A stretch of 64,000 bases of DNA, taken from NCBI GenBank assembly GCA_900472575.1, contig UCIV01000010.1, positions 1-64,000 of the forward strand. Direction: 5' to 3'. Below, in pieces: positions 1 to 9,077 of the stretch. The DNA is from Hyphomicrobiales bacterium. GTDB lineage: Bacteria; Pseudomonadota; Alphaproteobacteria; Rhizobiales; Rhizobiaceae. Within the stretch, counting starts at the first letter, position 1. Every line of letters starts with the position of its first letter. Both the position numbers and the translations under genes were made by a program. A model generated the notes under the pieces. The model worked only from the letters and a program-made list of their open reading frames with translations. It ran no database searches and had not been told where the DNA came from.

Positions 1-157
1 GCGGGAGTGAGAAATGAAGCGTAATTGCTTGGTATCGATCCTCATCCTGAAAGCAAAAGCGGTAGCCTGAAGGATTGCCGTTTACGTGGTATTCCCATCA
101 CCCAAACGCCGATTTTTTCCGCCCGCGCAACCGATCTTGTTTGCTGGATAGCGGCTC

Positions 158-373
158 TCAAGTGCTGCCTTGTCGCAAGACATTATAGCCTGTTTTTGTG
201 ATCTTCGCCGCACTTCGGTTTTCCAGCATGGCAATCATCTGTTCGGCCGCCTGCGCGCCGATTACGAAGCTGTCCACGTTGATGGTGGCGATCCCAGGGT
301 CGGACACCGATGCCATTTCATAGTTCCCGAAGCCGGCGATGGCGATATCGCGTGGCAGGACCAACCCATGGGT
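158..373 (-). pseudogene. LacI/GntR-type regulator, C-terminal remnant
   Basis: The open stretch encodes about 70 residues matching the end of the sugar-binding domain of LacI-family repressors: the core PRDIAIAGFGNYEMA is followed by a segment like the usual TTV(N)VD...G..AA..... There is no helix-turn-helix and no other part of the ligand domain, and an in-frame stop lies just upstream (374-376). The only start in frame is a TTG. In another frame the bases just upstream give a weak GAFMWTEPMG-like stretch that could be the preceding part of the same domain, so a frameshift plus deletion is plausible. I treat it as a decayed gene. The bases before it (1-157) show no gene or structure I can support. 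Confidence 0.6.
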
Positions 374-440
374 TCAGTCCACATGAAAGCCCCTGACCAC
401 CCACCTGCGAGCGCTGCCTTTGCATCGCGTTCAAGACAGC

Positions 441-1382
441 TCAGAGTTCCTCAAGGCTTTCATTCAGCGCTTCGATGTTTCTTAAGCGTTTGCGGCCCTC
501 GGTGCCCGCCTTTTCGAGGCATCGTGTGATCAGCAGATGGCACAATGCCATCAGGGCCGTGTGATTGAACAGGGGGCCGGGGGCGAATGTCTGGCATTGC
601 ATATGCCATGTCGCCCGCGTGTCGAAGGGTGCGCCTTCGTCGGTAACATAGAGAAGCTTCGCCTTCGATTTGCGAACCTGGGTGAGGATGGCATCGGCCT
701 GAGCAGTCCGGCGGCGCAGGGCGAAGAAGACCACGACGTCGTCCTCCCGAAGGCTGACGAAATGCTCGCCCAGTGTCTGGCCGGCGGCGGGAACGGCGAC
801 GATATCCTCGATCACCTGCGTCAGCTGCCATTGCAGATAGGAAGCGAAAGGGTGGCTGCTGCGAAAGCCGATCACCCAGACTTTTCGGGCCGCCATCATC
901 GCGTCGGTCACCGCCGTGATCTGGCCGTCAGAAATGGAGAGAAACGTCGCTTCAAGATTGGCCATGCTTTGCGCGACATGCGCCTGCATGGATTGTGCTG
1001 TCGATGCATCGGTCGCGGTTGCCAGGAATAGCCGCGAGCCCGTCTGCTTTTCTGCGCGCGCGTGGCGGCGGGCTTCCTCATAGGTCTCATAACCCAGATG
1101 TTGGATGAAACGGGTGACGGTTGCCTTGGAAACATGCGCCAATGCCGCCAGTTCCTGGGCGGAATAGCTGGCGAGTTCGCCAGGAAAATCGCAGACGAAT
1201 TCACCGAGCCGCTTTTCGGCGGGTCGAAGATCGGGCAGGGCCTGCCTTACGCGATAGAGGAACGACCTGTCCTTGGTCACGGGAAACTCCGCCATGTCAT
1301 CAGCGGGCGGAATGTCGCTTGGAGTTGTTACGCTTGCAACAGGAAATATGTCCCGGCGGTCGGGCGATGACGCCCCTGTCAC
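441..1382 (-). CDS. RpiR/MurR-family transcriptional regulator (HTH + SIS)
   Basis: This 313-residue protein has the RpiR layout. An N-terminal helix-turn-helix (about residues 45-115, with ELAALAHVSKATVTRF as recognition region) is followed by a SIS sugar-phosphate-binding fold (about 130-270). RpiR regulators usually sense a phosphorylated sugar or amino-sugar intermediate. The GTG start overlaps the stop of the upstream racemase gene (GTGA), which suggests translational coupling; an alternative ATG at 1295 (MAEFPVTK) would give a more typical N terminus. As last gene of a transporter-racemase operon it is the likely local regulator. The effector cannot be read from sequence. Confidence 0.85.
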   Translation of the reverse strand: MTGASSPDRRDIFPVASVTTPSDIPPADDMAEFPVTKDRSFLYRVRQALPDLRPAEKRLGEFVCDFPGELASYSAQELAALAHVSKATVTRFIQHLGYETYEEARRHARAEKQTGSRLFLATATDASTAQSMQAHVAQSMANLEATFLSISDGQITAVTDAMMAARKVWVIGFRSSHPFASYLQWQLTQVIEDIVAVPAAGQTLGEHFVSLREDDVVVFFALRRRTAQADAILTQVRKSKAKLLYVTDEGAPFDTRATWHMQCQTFAPGPLFNHTALMALCHLLITRCLEKAGTEGRKRLRNIEALNESLEEL

Positions 1383-2056
1383 CGTGCGATCCTTTTCCTT
1401 GCCGGAGGTGCCGCGATGCGGGAAAGAAGCAGTGCAACGGCGGAACGGATCGGCGCGATGACCGGGGCGGATAAGAGGCGCTGCAGATCATCGGCGGCCT
1501 GACCAAGCGGGCCGCCGCCGATGATCACGGCTTCTGCGCCGTCCTGTTCGAAACATTCGCGCACTGCGACCGCCAGTGCCGCATGGAGGCGCTGAGGATC
1601 GGATGCAAGCGCTACCGGATCTCCGCTCGTGAGTCGCGTGCCGGTGAAGAACGGGGTCAGGCCCAATGCATCGGCTTTTCCGGCAAAGCTTCCGACAAGA
1701 TCCGGTGTTACTGTCGCGATGCCGAAGCGTCGCCCACCGAGCGAGGCTTCAAGCATGCTCGCTTCGCATATGCCGACCACCGGAATATCGCAAATCTCCC
1801 GCAGCCGATCGAGCCCCGGGTCGCCGAAGGCGCTGATGATCAATCCATCCGACTTGCCTGATTTGGCCAGCCCCATTTCGATGACGCCGTCGGTGGCTGC
1901 GCCAAGCTGCTTCTCATCAAGGATCATCGGCACGCCACCGGCCGCGGTGACGCCCTCGATGGTCGCCTCCGCAGGCAGATATTTGCGTGCGATATCGGTC
2001 ATCATGGCTGTGGTGGCCGCTGATGTATTCGGGTTGATCAAGGTGATATGCGTCAT
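1379..2056 (-). CDS. Asp/Glu/hydantoin racemase family protein
   Basis: The family start INPNTSAATTAMM and the two half-site cysteine regions (around IPVVGICEAS, and later IIGGGPLG where the second cysteine would lie) place it in the Asp/Glu/hydantoin racemase superfamily, about 225 residues as usual. In the second half-site, AEAVIIGGGPLGQAA, glycine stands where hydantoin racemases have GCAG, so the second catalytic cysteine looks absent. It may therefore be a one-sided isomerase or decarboxylase-like member rather than a true racemase. The start at MTHITL is chosen because the family begins just before INPN. It lies between the ABC transporter and the RpiR gene, in the same operon. Confidence 0.75.
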   Translation of the reverse strand: MTHITLINPNTSAATTAMMTDIARKYLPAEATIEGVTAAGGVPMILDEKQLGAATDGVIEMGLAKSGKSDGLIISAFGDPGLDRLREICDIPVVGICEASMLEASLGGRRFGIATVTPDLVGSFAGKADALGLTPFFTGTRLTSGDPVALASDPQRLHAALAVAVRECFEQDGAEAVIIGGGPLGQAADDLQRLLSAPVIAPIRSAVALLLSRIAAPPARKRIAR

Positions 2057-2122
2057 GTCTCGAGCCGTGCACGACCGCACGACTGCCTCCCTTTGTCATT
2101 GCGTTTTTTATTGTGCTTCAGT

Positions 2123-3091
2123 TCAGGCATATTGAATGCAGGCGATATTGCCCGTCTCTCCGATCGGCTTCAAGAGCGGCACGTCCCTGAGGCATATGTC
2201 CGAGGCCTGGCCGCAGCGCGGTGCGAACGCGCAGCCGGGCGGCATAGCGGCAAGATCTGGTGGCGAACCGGGTATCGTCACCAGCCGGTCGCGGCCATGC
2301 GCGAGTTCGACACGGGCGCCGAGAAGACCCTTGGTATAGGGATGTTTCGGATCGCGGATGATGTCGCCGACCCTGCCTTCCTCGACAATCCGGCCGGCAT
2401 ACATGACGGCGATGCGGTCTGCCACTTCGGCCGCGACGCCGATATCATGGGTGACGAAGATGACCGAGAGGCCGTATTCCTTCTGCAGCTCGCGGATCAG
2501 AAGCAGGATCTGGATCTGAACCGTCGCATCTAGCGCGGTCGTCGGCTCGTCGGCGAGGAGGACTTTCGGATTGCAGGCAAGTGCCATGGCGATCATCGAG
2601 CGCTGCAGCATGCCGCCCGACATTTCATGCGGGTAGTTCTTCAGCCGCCGTTCGGGCGAGGGAATGCGCACTTTCTGAAAGAGTGCCAGTGCCCGGTCGG
2701 ACGCTGCCTGCCGTGACACTTTTTCGTGCCGCATGATGGTTTCCTCGATCTGCTGGCCAATCGTGTAGACCGGATCGAGCGCGAGACGCGGCTCCTGGAA
2801 GACCATCGAGACGGTGGCGCCGCGCAATTGGCCGAGTTCGCGTGTCGAAAGCGCCATCACATCGCGACCGGAAACGGTCATGCTGCCGGCGATATCCGTG
2901 CCCTTCGGATGCAGGCGAAGCAGGGAGCGCATGGTGACGCTCTTGCCCGAACCGGATTCGCCGAGAAGCGCCACCACTTCGCCGGCCTTGACCGACAGGC
3001 TGACGCCGTTGACGGCCTTGACCGGCTTTCGGCCGCGATGGAAGGTGACGGAGAGGTCGCGGATATCGATGACTGTCTGCTCTTTGCTCAT
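2123..3091 (-). CDS. Oligopeptide-type ABC transporter ATPase (DppD/OppD-like)
   Basis: An inner-face ATPase of a peptide/nickel-class importer, 322 residues. Walker A is [10 protein letters not shown] near residue 44, the signature [14 protein letters not shown] is degenerate relative to LSGGQ, and Walker B is [12 protein letters not shown]. The C-terminal oligopeptide extension has the four-cysteine-like region ([18 protein letters not shown]) that in this class can hold an Fe-S cluster. It is one base from the second ATPase gene. Together with the two permeases and the binding protein it forms a complete Opp/Dpp-type importer. Substrate is unknown; the racemase neighbour hints at amino acid, peptide or hydantoin-like compounds. 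Confidence 0.92.
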   Translation of the reverse strand: MSKEQTVIDIRDLSVTFHRGRKPVKAVNGVSLSVKAGEVVALLGESGSGKSVTMRSLLRLHPKGTDIAGSMTVSGRDVMALSTRELGQLRGATVSMVFQEPRLALDPVYTIGQQIEETIMRHEKVSRQAASDRALALFQKVRIPSPERRLKNYPHEMSGGMLQRSMIAMALACNPKVLLADEPTTALDATVQIQILLLIRELQKEYGLSVIFVTHDIGVAAEVADRIAVMYAGRIVEEGRVGDIIRDPKHPYTKGLLGARVELAHGRDRLVTIPGSPPDLAAMPPGCAFAPRCGQASDICLRDVPLLKPIGETGNIACIQYA

Positions 3092-3092
3092 C

Positions 3093-4166
3093 TCAGGCCT
3101 CCATCAATTCGGGCGCAGGTTTTGCCGCGTGGCTGTGGCCGGAACCGGGAACCGACATCAGGCAGGCGGCCTGCTGTTCTCCCGAGACGACCGCAAGGGG
3201 AGGGGGCATGGCCGAGCAGACACTCTCCGCCATGCTGCACCGGGTGTGGAACCGACAGCCCGATGGCGGGTCGATCGGGTTCGGCGGATCGCCGGAAAGC
3301 GGCGGCTCTTCAGTGCGTTCCGCCGGATCCATCTTCGGCATGGAGGCGAGGAGGGCGGCTGAATAGGGGTGTTTCGTGTTTTCGTAGATCGCCTCCCGCG
3401 TGCCGACCTCGGCGACCTTGCCGAGATACATGACCATCACCCGGTCGCACATGAAGCGCACGACATTGAGATCGTGGCTGATGAACAGATAGGTCAGGCC
3501 GAAGTCGCGCTTGAGATCAAGAAGCAGATTGAGCACCTGCGCTTCTACCGATTTGTCGAGTGCCGAAACGGCTTCGTCGAGGATGACGAGGCGCGGTTCG
3601 AGTGCCAGAGCGCGGGCGATGTTGACACGCTGCCTCTGGCCGCCGGAGAGTTCGTGCGGATAACGGCCGGCAAAGCGGATCGGTTCAAGGCCGACGCGGT
3701 GGAGCAGGTCATGGGCGCGGGCTATCGCCTTGGCCTGCGGCACGCCGTGGACGCGCGGAGCGAAGGCGATGGACTCCTCGATCGTCAGGCGCGGATTGAG
3801 CGAGGCGTAACTATCCTGAAACACCATCTGCACCTGTCGCCGGTACTGGGTGAGCGGCAGCGCGCCGCCGACCTTTTCGCCATCGAAGAGAATGTCGCCC
3901 TGGTCGGGGATGATCAGTTGCATCAGAAGTCGGGCGGTGGTGGACTTGCCGCAGCCGCTTTCGCCGACGACGCCGAGCGTTTCGCCCTTCAATATGTCGA
4001 AGTCGACGCCATCGACGGCGCGCACGACCTTTTTCGGCTGCAGGAAGCCTGAACCCTTGACCGGGAAATGCTTGATGAGACCTCGTGTGGAGATCAGCGG
4101 CTGGGCCGGGCCGCCGCGTTCGCCGAGCGGCAGGTCGGGAATGGTGGGTTCTGCGACTGTCCTCAT
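3093..4166 (-). CDS. Oligopeptide-type ABC transporter ATPase (DppF/OppF-like)
   Basis: The partner ATPase of the DppD-like protein, 357 residues. It has Walker A VVGESGCGKST, signature [16 protein letters not shown], Walker B LVILDEAVSALD (alanine replaces the usual proline-threonine after Glu) and the C-terminal GCRFHTRC peptide-class extension. The start at MRTVAEPT overlaps the stop of the permease gene as ATGA; a longer reading would run about 140 bases into the permease and lacks homology. OppF-type proteins pair as a heterodimer with OppD-type ones. Confidence 0.92.
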   Translation of the reverse strand: MRTVAEPTIPDLPLGERGGPAQPLISTRGLIKHFPVKGSGFLQPKKVVRAVDGVDFDILKGETLGVVGESGCGKSTTARLLMQLIIPDQGDILFDGEKVGGALPLTQYRRQVQMVFQDSYASLNPRLTIEESIAFAPRVHGVPQAKAIARAHDLLHRVGLEPIRFAGRYPHELSGGQRQRVNIARALALEPRLVILDEAVSALDKSVEAQVLNLLLDLKRDFGLTYLFISHDLNVVRFMCDRVMVMYLGKVAEVGTREAIYENTKHPYSAALLASMPKMDPAERTEEPPLSGDPPNPIDPPSGCRFHTRCSMAESVCSAMPPPLAVVSGEQQAACLMSVPGSGHSHAAKPAPELMEA

Positions 4167-5056
4167 GACTTCACATCCATTGCCTGGCGCAGGCCGTCCG
4201 AGAAAAGGTTGAAACAGATCGAGGTGATGAAGATCATCACGCCGGGAAGGGCGGCAACTGCCGGGTTGTTGTAGATCGCGGTGCGCAGCGTGTTCAGCAT
4301 CAAGCCCCATTCGGCATCCGGTGGGCGCACGCCGAGGCCGAGGAAGGAAAGGCCGGAGGCAAGGATCATCGAGACTGAAATGAGGCTGGTTGCGAAGACG
4401 AAGATCGGCCCGAGCACGTTCCCAAGTACATGGACGCGGATGATTGTCATCGCCGGTGCGCCGGAGGCACGGGCAGCATCGACGTAATCGAGGTTGCGGA
4501 TCTGGGTGGTGACGCTTTCGGCGACACGGGCGATCTGTGGGATGAAGACGACGGTGAGCGAAACGAGTGCATTCGTCAGGCCCGAACCGAGCGCGCCGGA
4601 AAGCGCGACGGCGAGCAGGACCGAAGGGAAGGCGTAGAAGACATCGACCGTGCGCATGATCAGCGTGTTGGTGATGCCGCCGGTATAACCGGCGATGATG
4701 CCGATGATCGAGCCGATGACGAAGGCGATCGGCACCGGCACGACACCCATGATCAGCGACAGGCGGGCGCCGTAGATCAGACGCGAAAGCATGTCGCGCC
4801 CGAGTTCGTCGGTGCCGAGGACGTAACCCTCGGTGCCGATCGGTTTCAGCCTTCGGATGACACTGCCCTTGGTCGGGTCGTAGGGGGCGATGTAAGGAGC
4901 GAGGATGGCGACCGCGACGATGACGACGAGGACGGCGAGTGCCGCAAGCGCCACCGGATCACGACAGAGACGGTGCAGGACGCCGCTCCAGAAACCGGGG
5001 GATTTCGGCACAGAAATCGGCGCTGCAGGCACGATTTCAGCTGTGATGGCGGCCAT
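4163..5056 (-). CDS. Oligopeptide-type ABC permease (DppC-like)
   Basis: A 297-residue inner-membrane permease with the DppC pattern: a proline-rich soluble N terminus, a first membrane segment (VALAALAVLVVIVAVAILAP), the conserved HxLGTDELGRDMLSR-type loop, and the EAA region (DAARASGAPAMTIIRVHVLGN). The start at MAAITAE is two bases after the stop of the DppB-like gene. Upstream in-frame sequence is the opposite-frame image of that permease and was left out. It forms the heterodimeric channel with the DppB-like protein. Confidence 0.92.
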   Translation of the reverse strand: MAAITAEIVPAAPISVPKSPGFWSGVLHRLCRDPVALAALAVLVVIVAVAILAPYIAPYDPTKGSVIRRLKPIGTEGYVLGTDELGRDMLSRLIYGARLSLIMGVVPVPIAFVIGSIIGIIAGYTGGITNTLIMRTVDVFYAFPSVLLAVALSGALGSGLTNALVSLTVVFIPQIARVAESVTTQIRNLDYVDAARASGAPAMTIIRVHVLGNVLGPIFVFATSLISVSMILASGLSFLGLGVRPPDAEWGLMLNTLRTAIYNNPAVAALPGVMIFITSICFNLFSDGLRQAMDVKS

Positions 5057-5058
5057 GC

Positions 5059-6012
5059 TCAGCTCCTCTGGATGCGCGGATCGATTGCGCTTTGCAGCAC
5101 GTCGACGACGAGATTGACGATGACGAAGAACATTGCGAGCACGAGGATCGTGCCCTGCAGGATCGGCAGATCGCGCGTGAAGATCGCGCCGTTGAGAAGG
5201 AAACCGGTGCCGGGCCAGGAGAACACCGTCTCGATCAGGATCGAACCGCCGAGAAGATAACCGAGCTGCAGGCCCATGACGGAAATCGCCGTCGGCGCGG
5301 CGTTGCGGATGACATGGCGCATCACGTGTTTCGTCATCAGCCCCTTGGCGGCAAGTGCCTGGACGAAATCCTGCGACAGGATATCGGCGACGAGAGAGCG
5401 GATGGTGCGGGCGATGATGCCCATCGGGATGACCGACATGGTGACGGCCGGCAGGATGAGATACTGGATGTAATCCCAGCTGAAGCTTCGCCCATCCGAG
5501 CCGCCGGGACCACCGCCCATCGACGGCAGCCAGCCGAGCGATACGGAAAAGGCGATGACAAGAACCATGCCGAGCCAGTAATGCGGCACGCTGACACCGA
5601 GCATGGCAAGACCGGAGGCGATGCGGTCGATCCAACCTCCACGGAAGACACCTGCGAGGAAGCCGAGGGCAGAGCCGAAGGTGAAGCCGATGAGAGTGGC
5701 GGCAACTGCGAGGATGATCGAGTTGACCGAGGCGCTGAGAATTTCGGCCAGAACCGGGCGGCCGGTGGCAATCGAGGTGCCGAGATCGCCTTGCAGGGCA
5801 TGCCAGGCCCAGAGCGCGTATTGCACCGGAAGCGGCTGGTCGAGACCGTAGAAGGAGCGCATCTGCGCCTGCAATTCGAGCGAGGCATCTGTCGGCAGGA
5901 TGGCGGCGAGAGGATCGCCGGGGGCGATATGGATGAGCATGAAGCAGACGATGCTGACCCCGATCGCGACGGGTATGACATGCAGAAGCCGTTTAAAGGC
6001 GTAGACGAGCAT
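5059..6012 (-). CDS. Oligopeptide-type ABC permease (DppB-like)
   Basis: A 317-residue permease starting MLVYAFKRLLHVIPVAIGVSI, the typical DppB first helix, with the conserved HxxPGDP motif (IAPGDPL), LDQPLPVQYALW and the EAA loop (QALAAKGLMTKHVMRHVIRNA). It is the second membrane subunit of the importer whose binding protein lies 66 bases upstream. Confidence 0.92.
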   Translation of the reverse strand: MLVYAFKRLLHVIPVAIGVSIVCFMLIHIAPGDPLAAILPTDASLELQAQMRSFYGLDQPLPVQYALWAWHALQGDLGTSIATGRPVLAEILSASVNSIILAVAATLIGFTFGSALGFLAGVFRGGWIDRIASGLAMLGVSVPHYWLGMVLVIAFSVSLGWLPSMGGGPGGSDGRSFSWDYIQYLILPAVTMSVIPMGIIARTIRSLVADILSQDFVQALAAKGLMTKHVMRHVIRNAAPTAISVMGLQLGYLLGGSILIETVFSWPGTGFLLNGAIFTRDLPILQGTILVLAMFFVIVNLVVDVLQSAIDPRIQRS

Positions 6013-6078
6013 GAGCTTCTCCGGAAAACCTGAACGAGGGGGATCGCGCCCTTTAGGGCACGATCCGGGCGTTGGGCA

Positions 6079-7722
6079 TCAGGGATCGACGGTGATCGGC
6101 GAGAAATCCTGGAACCAGTTCTGCGCCTGCACGAAACCCTTGACTTTGGTGTTCATGGCTCGCGGGTTGACGTCATGCGTCACCATCAGGAACAGCGCAT
6201 CGTTGACATATTTCTCGTGGACCTGCTGCAGCACCTTGTCCTGTTCGGCGGCATCGAAGGTGGTGCGCACCTTGTTGAACAGGGCATCCATTTCCGGGTC
6301 ACAGTAATAACCCCAGTTGGTGCCGTTCGGCGGTGCGAGGTTGCACTGCGACTGGCGGATAAGCGCGGTGAAGGGGTCCTGGATGAAGTAGCTGTAGTTG
6401 ACAGCCGTCGCGCCCTTGGCGCTGGCATCCTTGGCGCCAGCGCGCCAGACATTGATGACCGTGTTCCAGTCCATCACCTCGTATTCGACATTGATGCCGA
6501 TTTCGGCGAGCGTCTGCTGGATATATTCGTTCATCGCGAGCGGCAGCATCTGGCCCGAACCGGAGGACGAGATGACGACCTTGGTGGTGATCGGCTTGTC
6601 CGGGCCGTAGCCTGCTTCCGCCATCAGCTTCTTGGCTTCCTCGACATTGTACTCGACCTTGAAATCCGGCTTGCCGAACCACTGGTGGCCGGGCGGCAGA
6701 TAGCCCTGGGCGGGAATAGACAGGCCGCCGAGCAGCTCGTTCAGGCCGTCGCGGTCGACCGCGAGATTTGCGGCCTTGCGGACGCGAACGTCATTCCACG
6801 GCGAGCCTTCGACGCGGGACAGATGCCAGGTCCAGTTATGCGGATAGGCATTGGTGACGATGGAGAACCCTGCATCCTTCAGCGACTTGACGGAATCCGG
6901 TGCCGGGGCTTCGATCCAGTCGACCTGGCCGGAACGCAGAGCTGCAACGCGGGTATTCGGTTCCGGCAGCGGGATCAGCACCAGCTTGTCTAGCTTAGGG
7001 ATGCGAGCTGTATCCCAATAATCCTTGTTGGGTGTCAGTTCGGCACGTTCGCGCGGGGTAAATCCGCTTTCCATCTTCCACGGGCCGGTGCCGGACGGAT
7101 GCTGCGCGACCTTTTCCCAGCTCTTGCCCTGGGCTTCCCAGTTTGCCGGCGAGGACATCAGGATCCAGCTGATCTGATAGGGCAGGGTCGCATCAGGAGA
7201 CTTGGTGACGATCTCGACGGTCGTCGGATCGATCGCCTTGTAGCTGGCAACCGCCGGAATGCGCGATTTGCCCTGCGCCGACTGGCGCTGGTCGAATTGC
7301 GGGGCGTCGGTCTTCAGGAGCTTGTCGAGGTTCCAGACGACCGCATCGGCATTGAAGACGCTTCCGTCGTGGAATTTCACGCCGTCACGCAGCTTGAATG
7401 TCCATTTGGTATGGTCGGCCGGGTCGACAGTCCAGGACGTCGCAAGGCTGGGGATCAGCGCAGAGGGCTTGTCGGCTTTGCTGAGGTCCCACTCAATCAG
7501 CGAATTGTAGACCGTGTATCCCATGAAGCGCTGGCCTTCGCCGCCTTGGTCCGTCTGACCGGTGGTCAGGGGAATATCGGATGCCGTCATGCCAATCCGG
7601 AGCGTCCCGGCAGCAAATGCCGAGCTCGCAGTGGCCGCAAACGCCACGCCGAGTAGCGTTGCCGTCCGCAGGGTCTTCAAAAATCCCCTGTCACGCCAGT
7701 TCCTCAATGATGTTTTTGTCAT
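6079..7722 (-). CDS. Periplasmic substrate-binding protein, family 5 (peptide/nickel class)
   Basis: A 547-residue exported protein. It has a signal peptide (LLGVAFAATASSAFA, cleaved after about residue 37), the class motif WTFKLRDGVKFHDGSVFNADAVVWN and the usual domain I-II-I order. Family-5 proteins bind peptides, hydantoins, opines or oligosaccharides, and nothing here fixes the ligand. A good ribosome site (GAGGG) precedes the ATG. As first gene of the leftward operon its promoter should lie in the following 357-base gap. Confidence 0.9.
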   Translation of the reverse strand: MTKTSLRNWRDRGFLKTLRTATLLGVAFAATASSAFAAGTLRIGMTASDIPLTTGQTDQGGEGQRFMGYTVYNSLIEWDLSKADKPSALIPSLATSWTVDPADHTKWTFKLRDGVKFHDGSVFNADAVVWNLDKLLKTDAPQFDQRQSAQGKSRIPAVASYKAIDPTTVEIVTKSPDATLPYQISWILMSSPANWEAQGKSWEKVAQHPSGTGPWKMESGFTPRERAELTPNKDYWDTARIPKLDKLVLIPLPEPNTRVAALRSGQVDWIEAPAPDSVKSLKDAGFSIVTNAYPHNWTWHLSRVEGSPWNDVRVRKAANLAVDRDGLNELLGGLSIPAQGYLPPGHQWFGKPDFKVEYNVEEAKKLMAEAGYGPDKPITTKVVISSSGSGQMLPLAMNEYIQQTLAEIGINVEYEVMDWNTVINVWRAGAKDASAKGATAVNYSYFIQDPFTALIRQSQCNLAPPNGTNWGYYCDPEMDALFNKVRTTFDAAEQDKVLQQVHEKYVNDALFLMVTHDVNPRAMNTKVKGFVQAQNWFQDFSPITVDP

Positions 7723-8079
7723 ACCGTTCCCTCTTTTTTAATCCGTGCTGGACTTTTGCCCAGTCGAATAAAGAGAAGCAGGTTTCATGCCAACAAATGT
7801 GAAACTGAAATTTCATAATTTTGTCAGTTGTTTAGATTTTTTCTCCGAGGGTAAGGCGATGCGTTACAAGTGTATCTGATAAAAAATCAGGCATGGGACG
7901 GGTCAGATATGGGCAGTTGAGAACATAGGATATGGAGGCCTGAGATCAGCTATTCGCATCAGCGGTACGAGCATCGGTTTTCCTCAAAATCGCTCGGCAT
8001 TGACTTTATGGTCGAGTTTTTCGGAACTCATCCCTATTGGGATGCAGATATCTGAAAGCCTCGCTAATCTCTGCAAACC
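7723..8079. other. Intergenic region between binding-protein gene and LysR gene
   Basis: This gap of 357 bases lies upstream of the leftward transporter operon and downstream of the LysR gene. It is AT-richer near 7800-7900. I find no credible reading frame, RNA gene or strong hairpin. It should contain the promoter of the transporter operon, but I cannot point to convincing -35/-10 boxes. Confidence 0.4.
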
Positions 8080-8964
8080 TTAGCTGTCGATGGCAGATAC
8101 GAGGCCGCAGATGTCCGGCAGTAGCGCATTCCGGTTGTTCGGGCTCCAGATGGCATGAAGTTCGGCAACACATTCTTGCTGCAGATCCATCGGGCGAAAC
8201 ACGACGTTGTCGAAACAGGCGTTCTGTGTGCCGGCGGGCACGATTGCCAGACCTATTCCGGCACTGACCAACGATAGGATCGCCTGCGAGTGGGTCATGC
8301 TTTGAACGATCCGGGGTGTGACTGAATTGTCAGCCATCAGTCTCGTCAGTTTGTCGTGGAGATAGCGGGCTGGCGTCGAGAAGCTGATAAAGGGTTCGCC
8401 GTTGAGTGCATCCAGGCCAGGGCGGCGCTTGGTGGCGAGTGGATGTGCACGAGGTATGGCCAGCATCATGGGCTCTTGCGCAACAGAGATACTTTCGAGA
8501 TGGTGTGTGCCGGCAAGCGGACGTGAGAGGCCAAGGTCGATATCGCCAGCATTGATGGCTTGAAGCTGCTCGGACGTTTCCATCTGCACAAGCTCCAGCT
8601 CGATCTGCGGTGCTGCGGCGCGCGCTTGACCTATGAATTTGGGCAGGAAACTATATGTGGCGGCTCCGACAAAGGCGATCTTTATGGATCCGGCGCTGCC
8701 CCGCGCAGCCCTCCGTGTTGCCGTTATCGCGGCGTCGCTTTGCTCAAGTAACCTTTGTGCTTCGGCAAGAAACGTCATTCCCGCAGCAGTGAGTGTGACG
8801 CGACGGCTCGTGCGCTCCACCAGTTTCACATCGAGTTCCTGCTCCAGCAGCCTGATTTGCCGGCTGAGCGGTGGCTGGGTGATGTTCAGTCGTCTGGCTG
8901 CCCGGCTGAAATTCAGCTCGGATGCCAGAATAACAAAGGATCGGACCTGACCCATATCCAACAT
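8080..8964 (-). CDS. LysR-family transcriptional regulator
   Basis: A 294-residue LysR protein. The N-terminal winged helix is FVILASELNFSRAARRLNITQPPLSRQIRLLEQELDVKLVER split over residues 10-50, and the effector domain begins near residue 90 (GSIKIAFVGAATYSFLP). It is transcribed away from the dehydratase gene, with 113 bases between the two starts, the classic LysR arrangement, so it probably controls that gene and itself. The effector is likely a sugar acid, inferred from the neighbour only. Confidence 0.88.
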   Translation of the reverse strand: MLDMGQVRSFVILASELNFSRAARRLNITQPPLSRQIRLLEQELDVKLVERTSRRVTLTAAGMTFLAEAQRLLEQSDAAITATRRAARGSAGSIKIAFVGAATYSFLPKFIGQARAAAPQIELELVQMETSEQLQAINAGDIDLGLSRPLAGTHHLESISVAQEPMMLAIPRAHPLATKRRPGLDALNGEPFISFSTPARYLHDKLTRLMADNSVTPRIVQSMTHSQAILSLVSAGIGLAIVPAGTQNACFDNVVFRPMDLQQECVAELHAIWSPNNRNALLPDICGLVSAIDS

Positions 8965-9077
8965 CTATTCAATCCTTGTATCGATATTCAATAATAATCG
9001 ACTTGGACTTAAATTGATCTCGAGATTATTGGTCAAGCGAGGATGTGGCTCCGAGCAGCCGAACATGGGGTGGAAAC
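8965..9077. promoter_or_regulatory. Divergent LysR/dehydratase control region
   Basis: AT-rich spacer between two divergent starts. The heptamer ATTCAAT occurs twice close together (near 8967 and 8986) around ATCGAT, and ATCGA recurs as AATCGA near 8997. Such T-N11-A-type spaced repeats are where LysR proteins usually bind. This is a reading of the pattern, not a proven site. Confidence 0.35.

Noticed and set aside
5057..5635. N-terminal extension of the DppC-like permease
   Set aside because: The extra 190 residues are out-of-frame reading of the DppB-like gene. The DppC start two bases after its stop is the normal arrangement.
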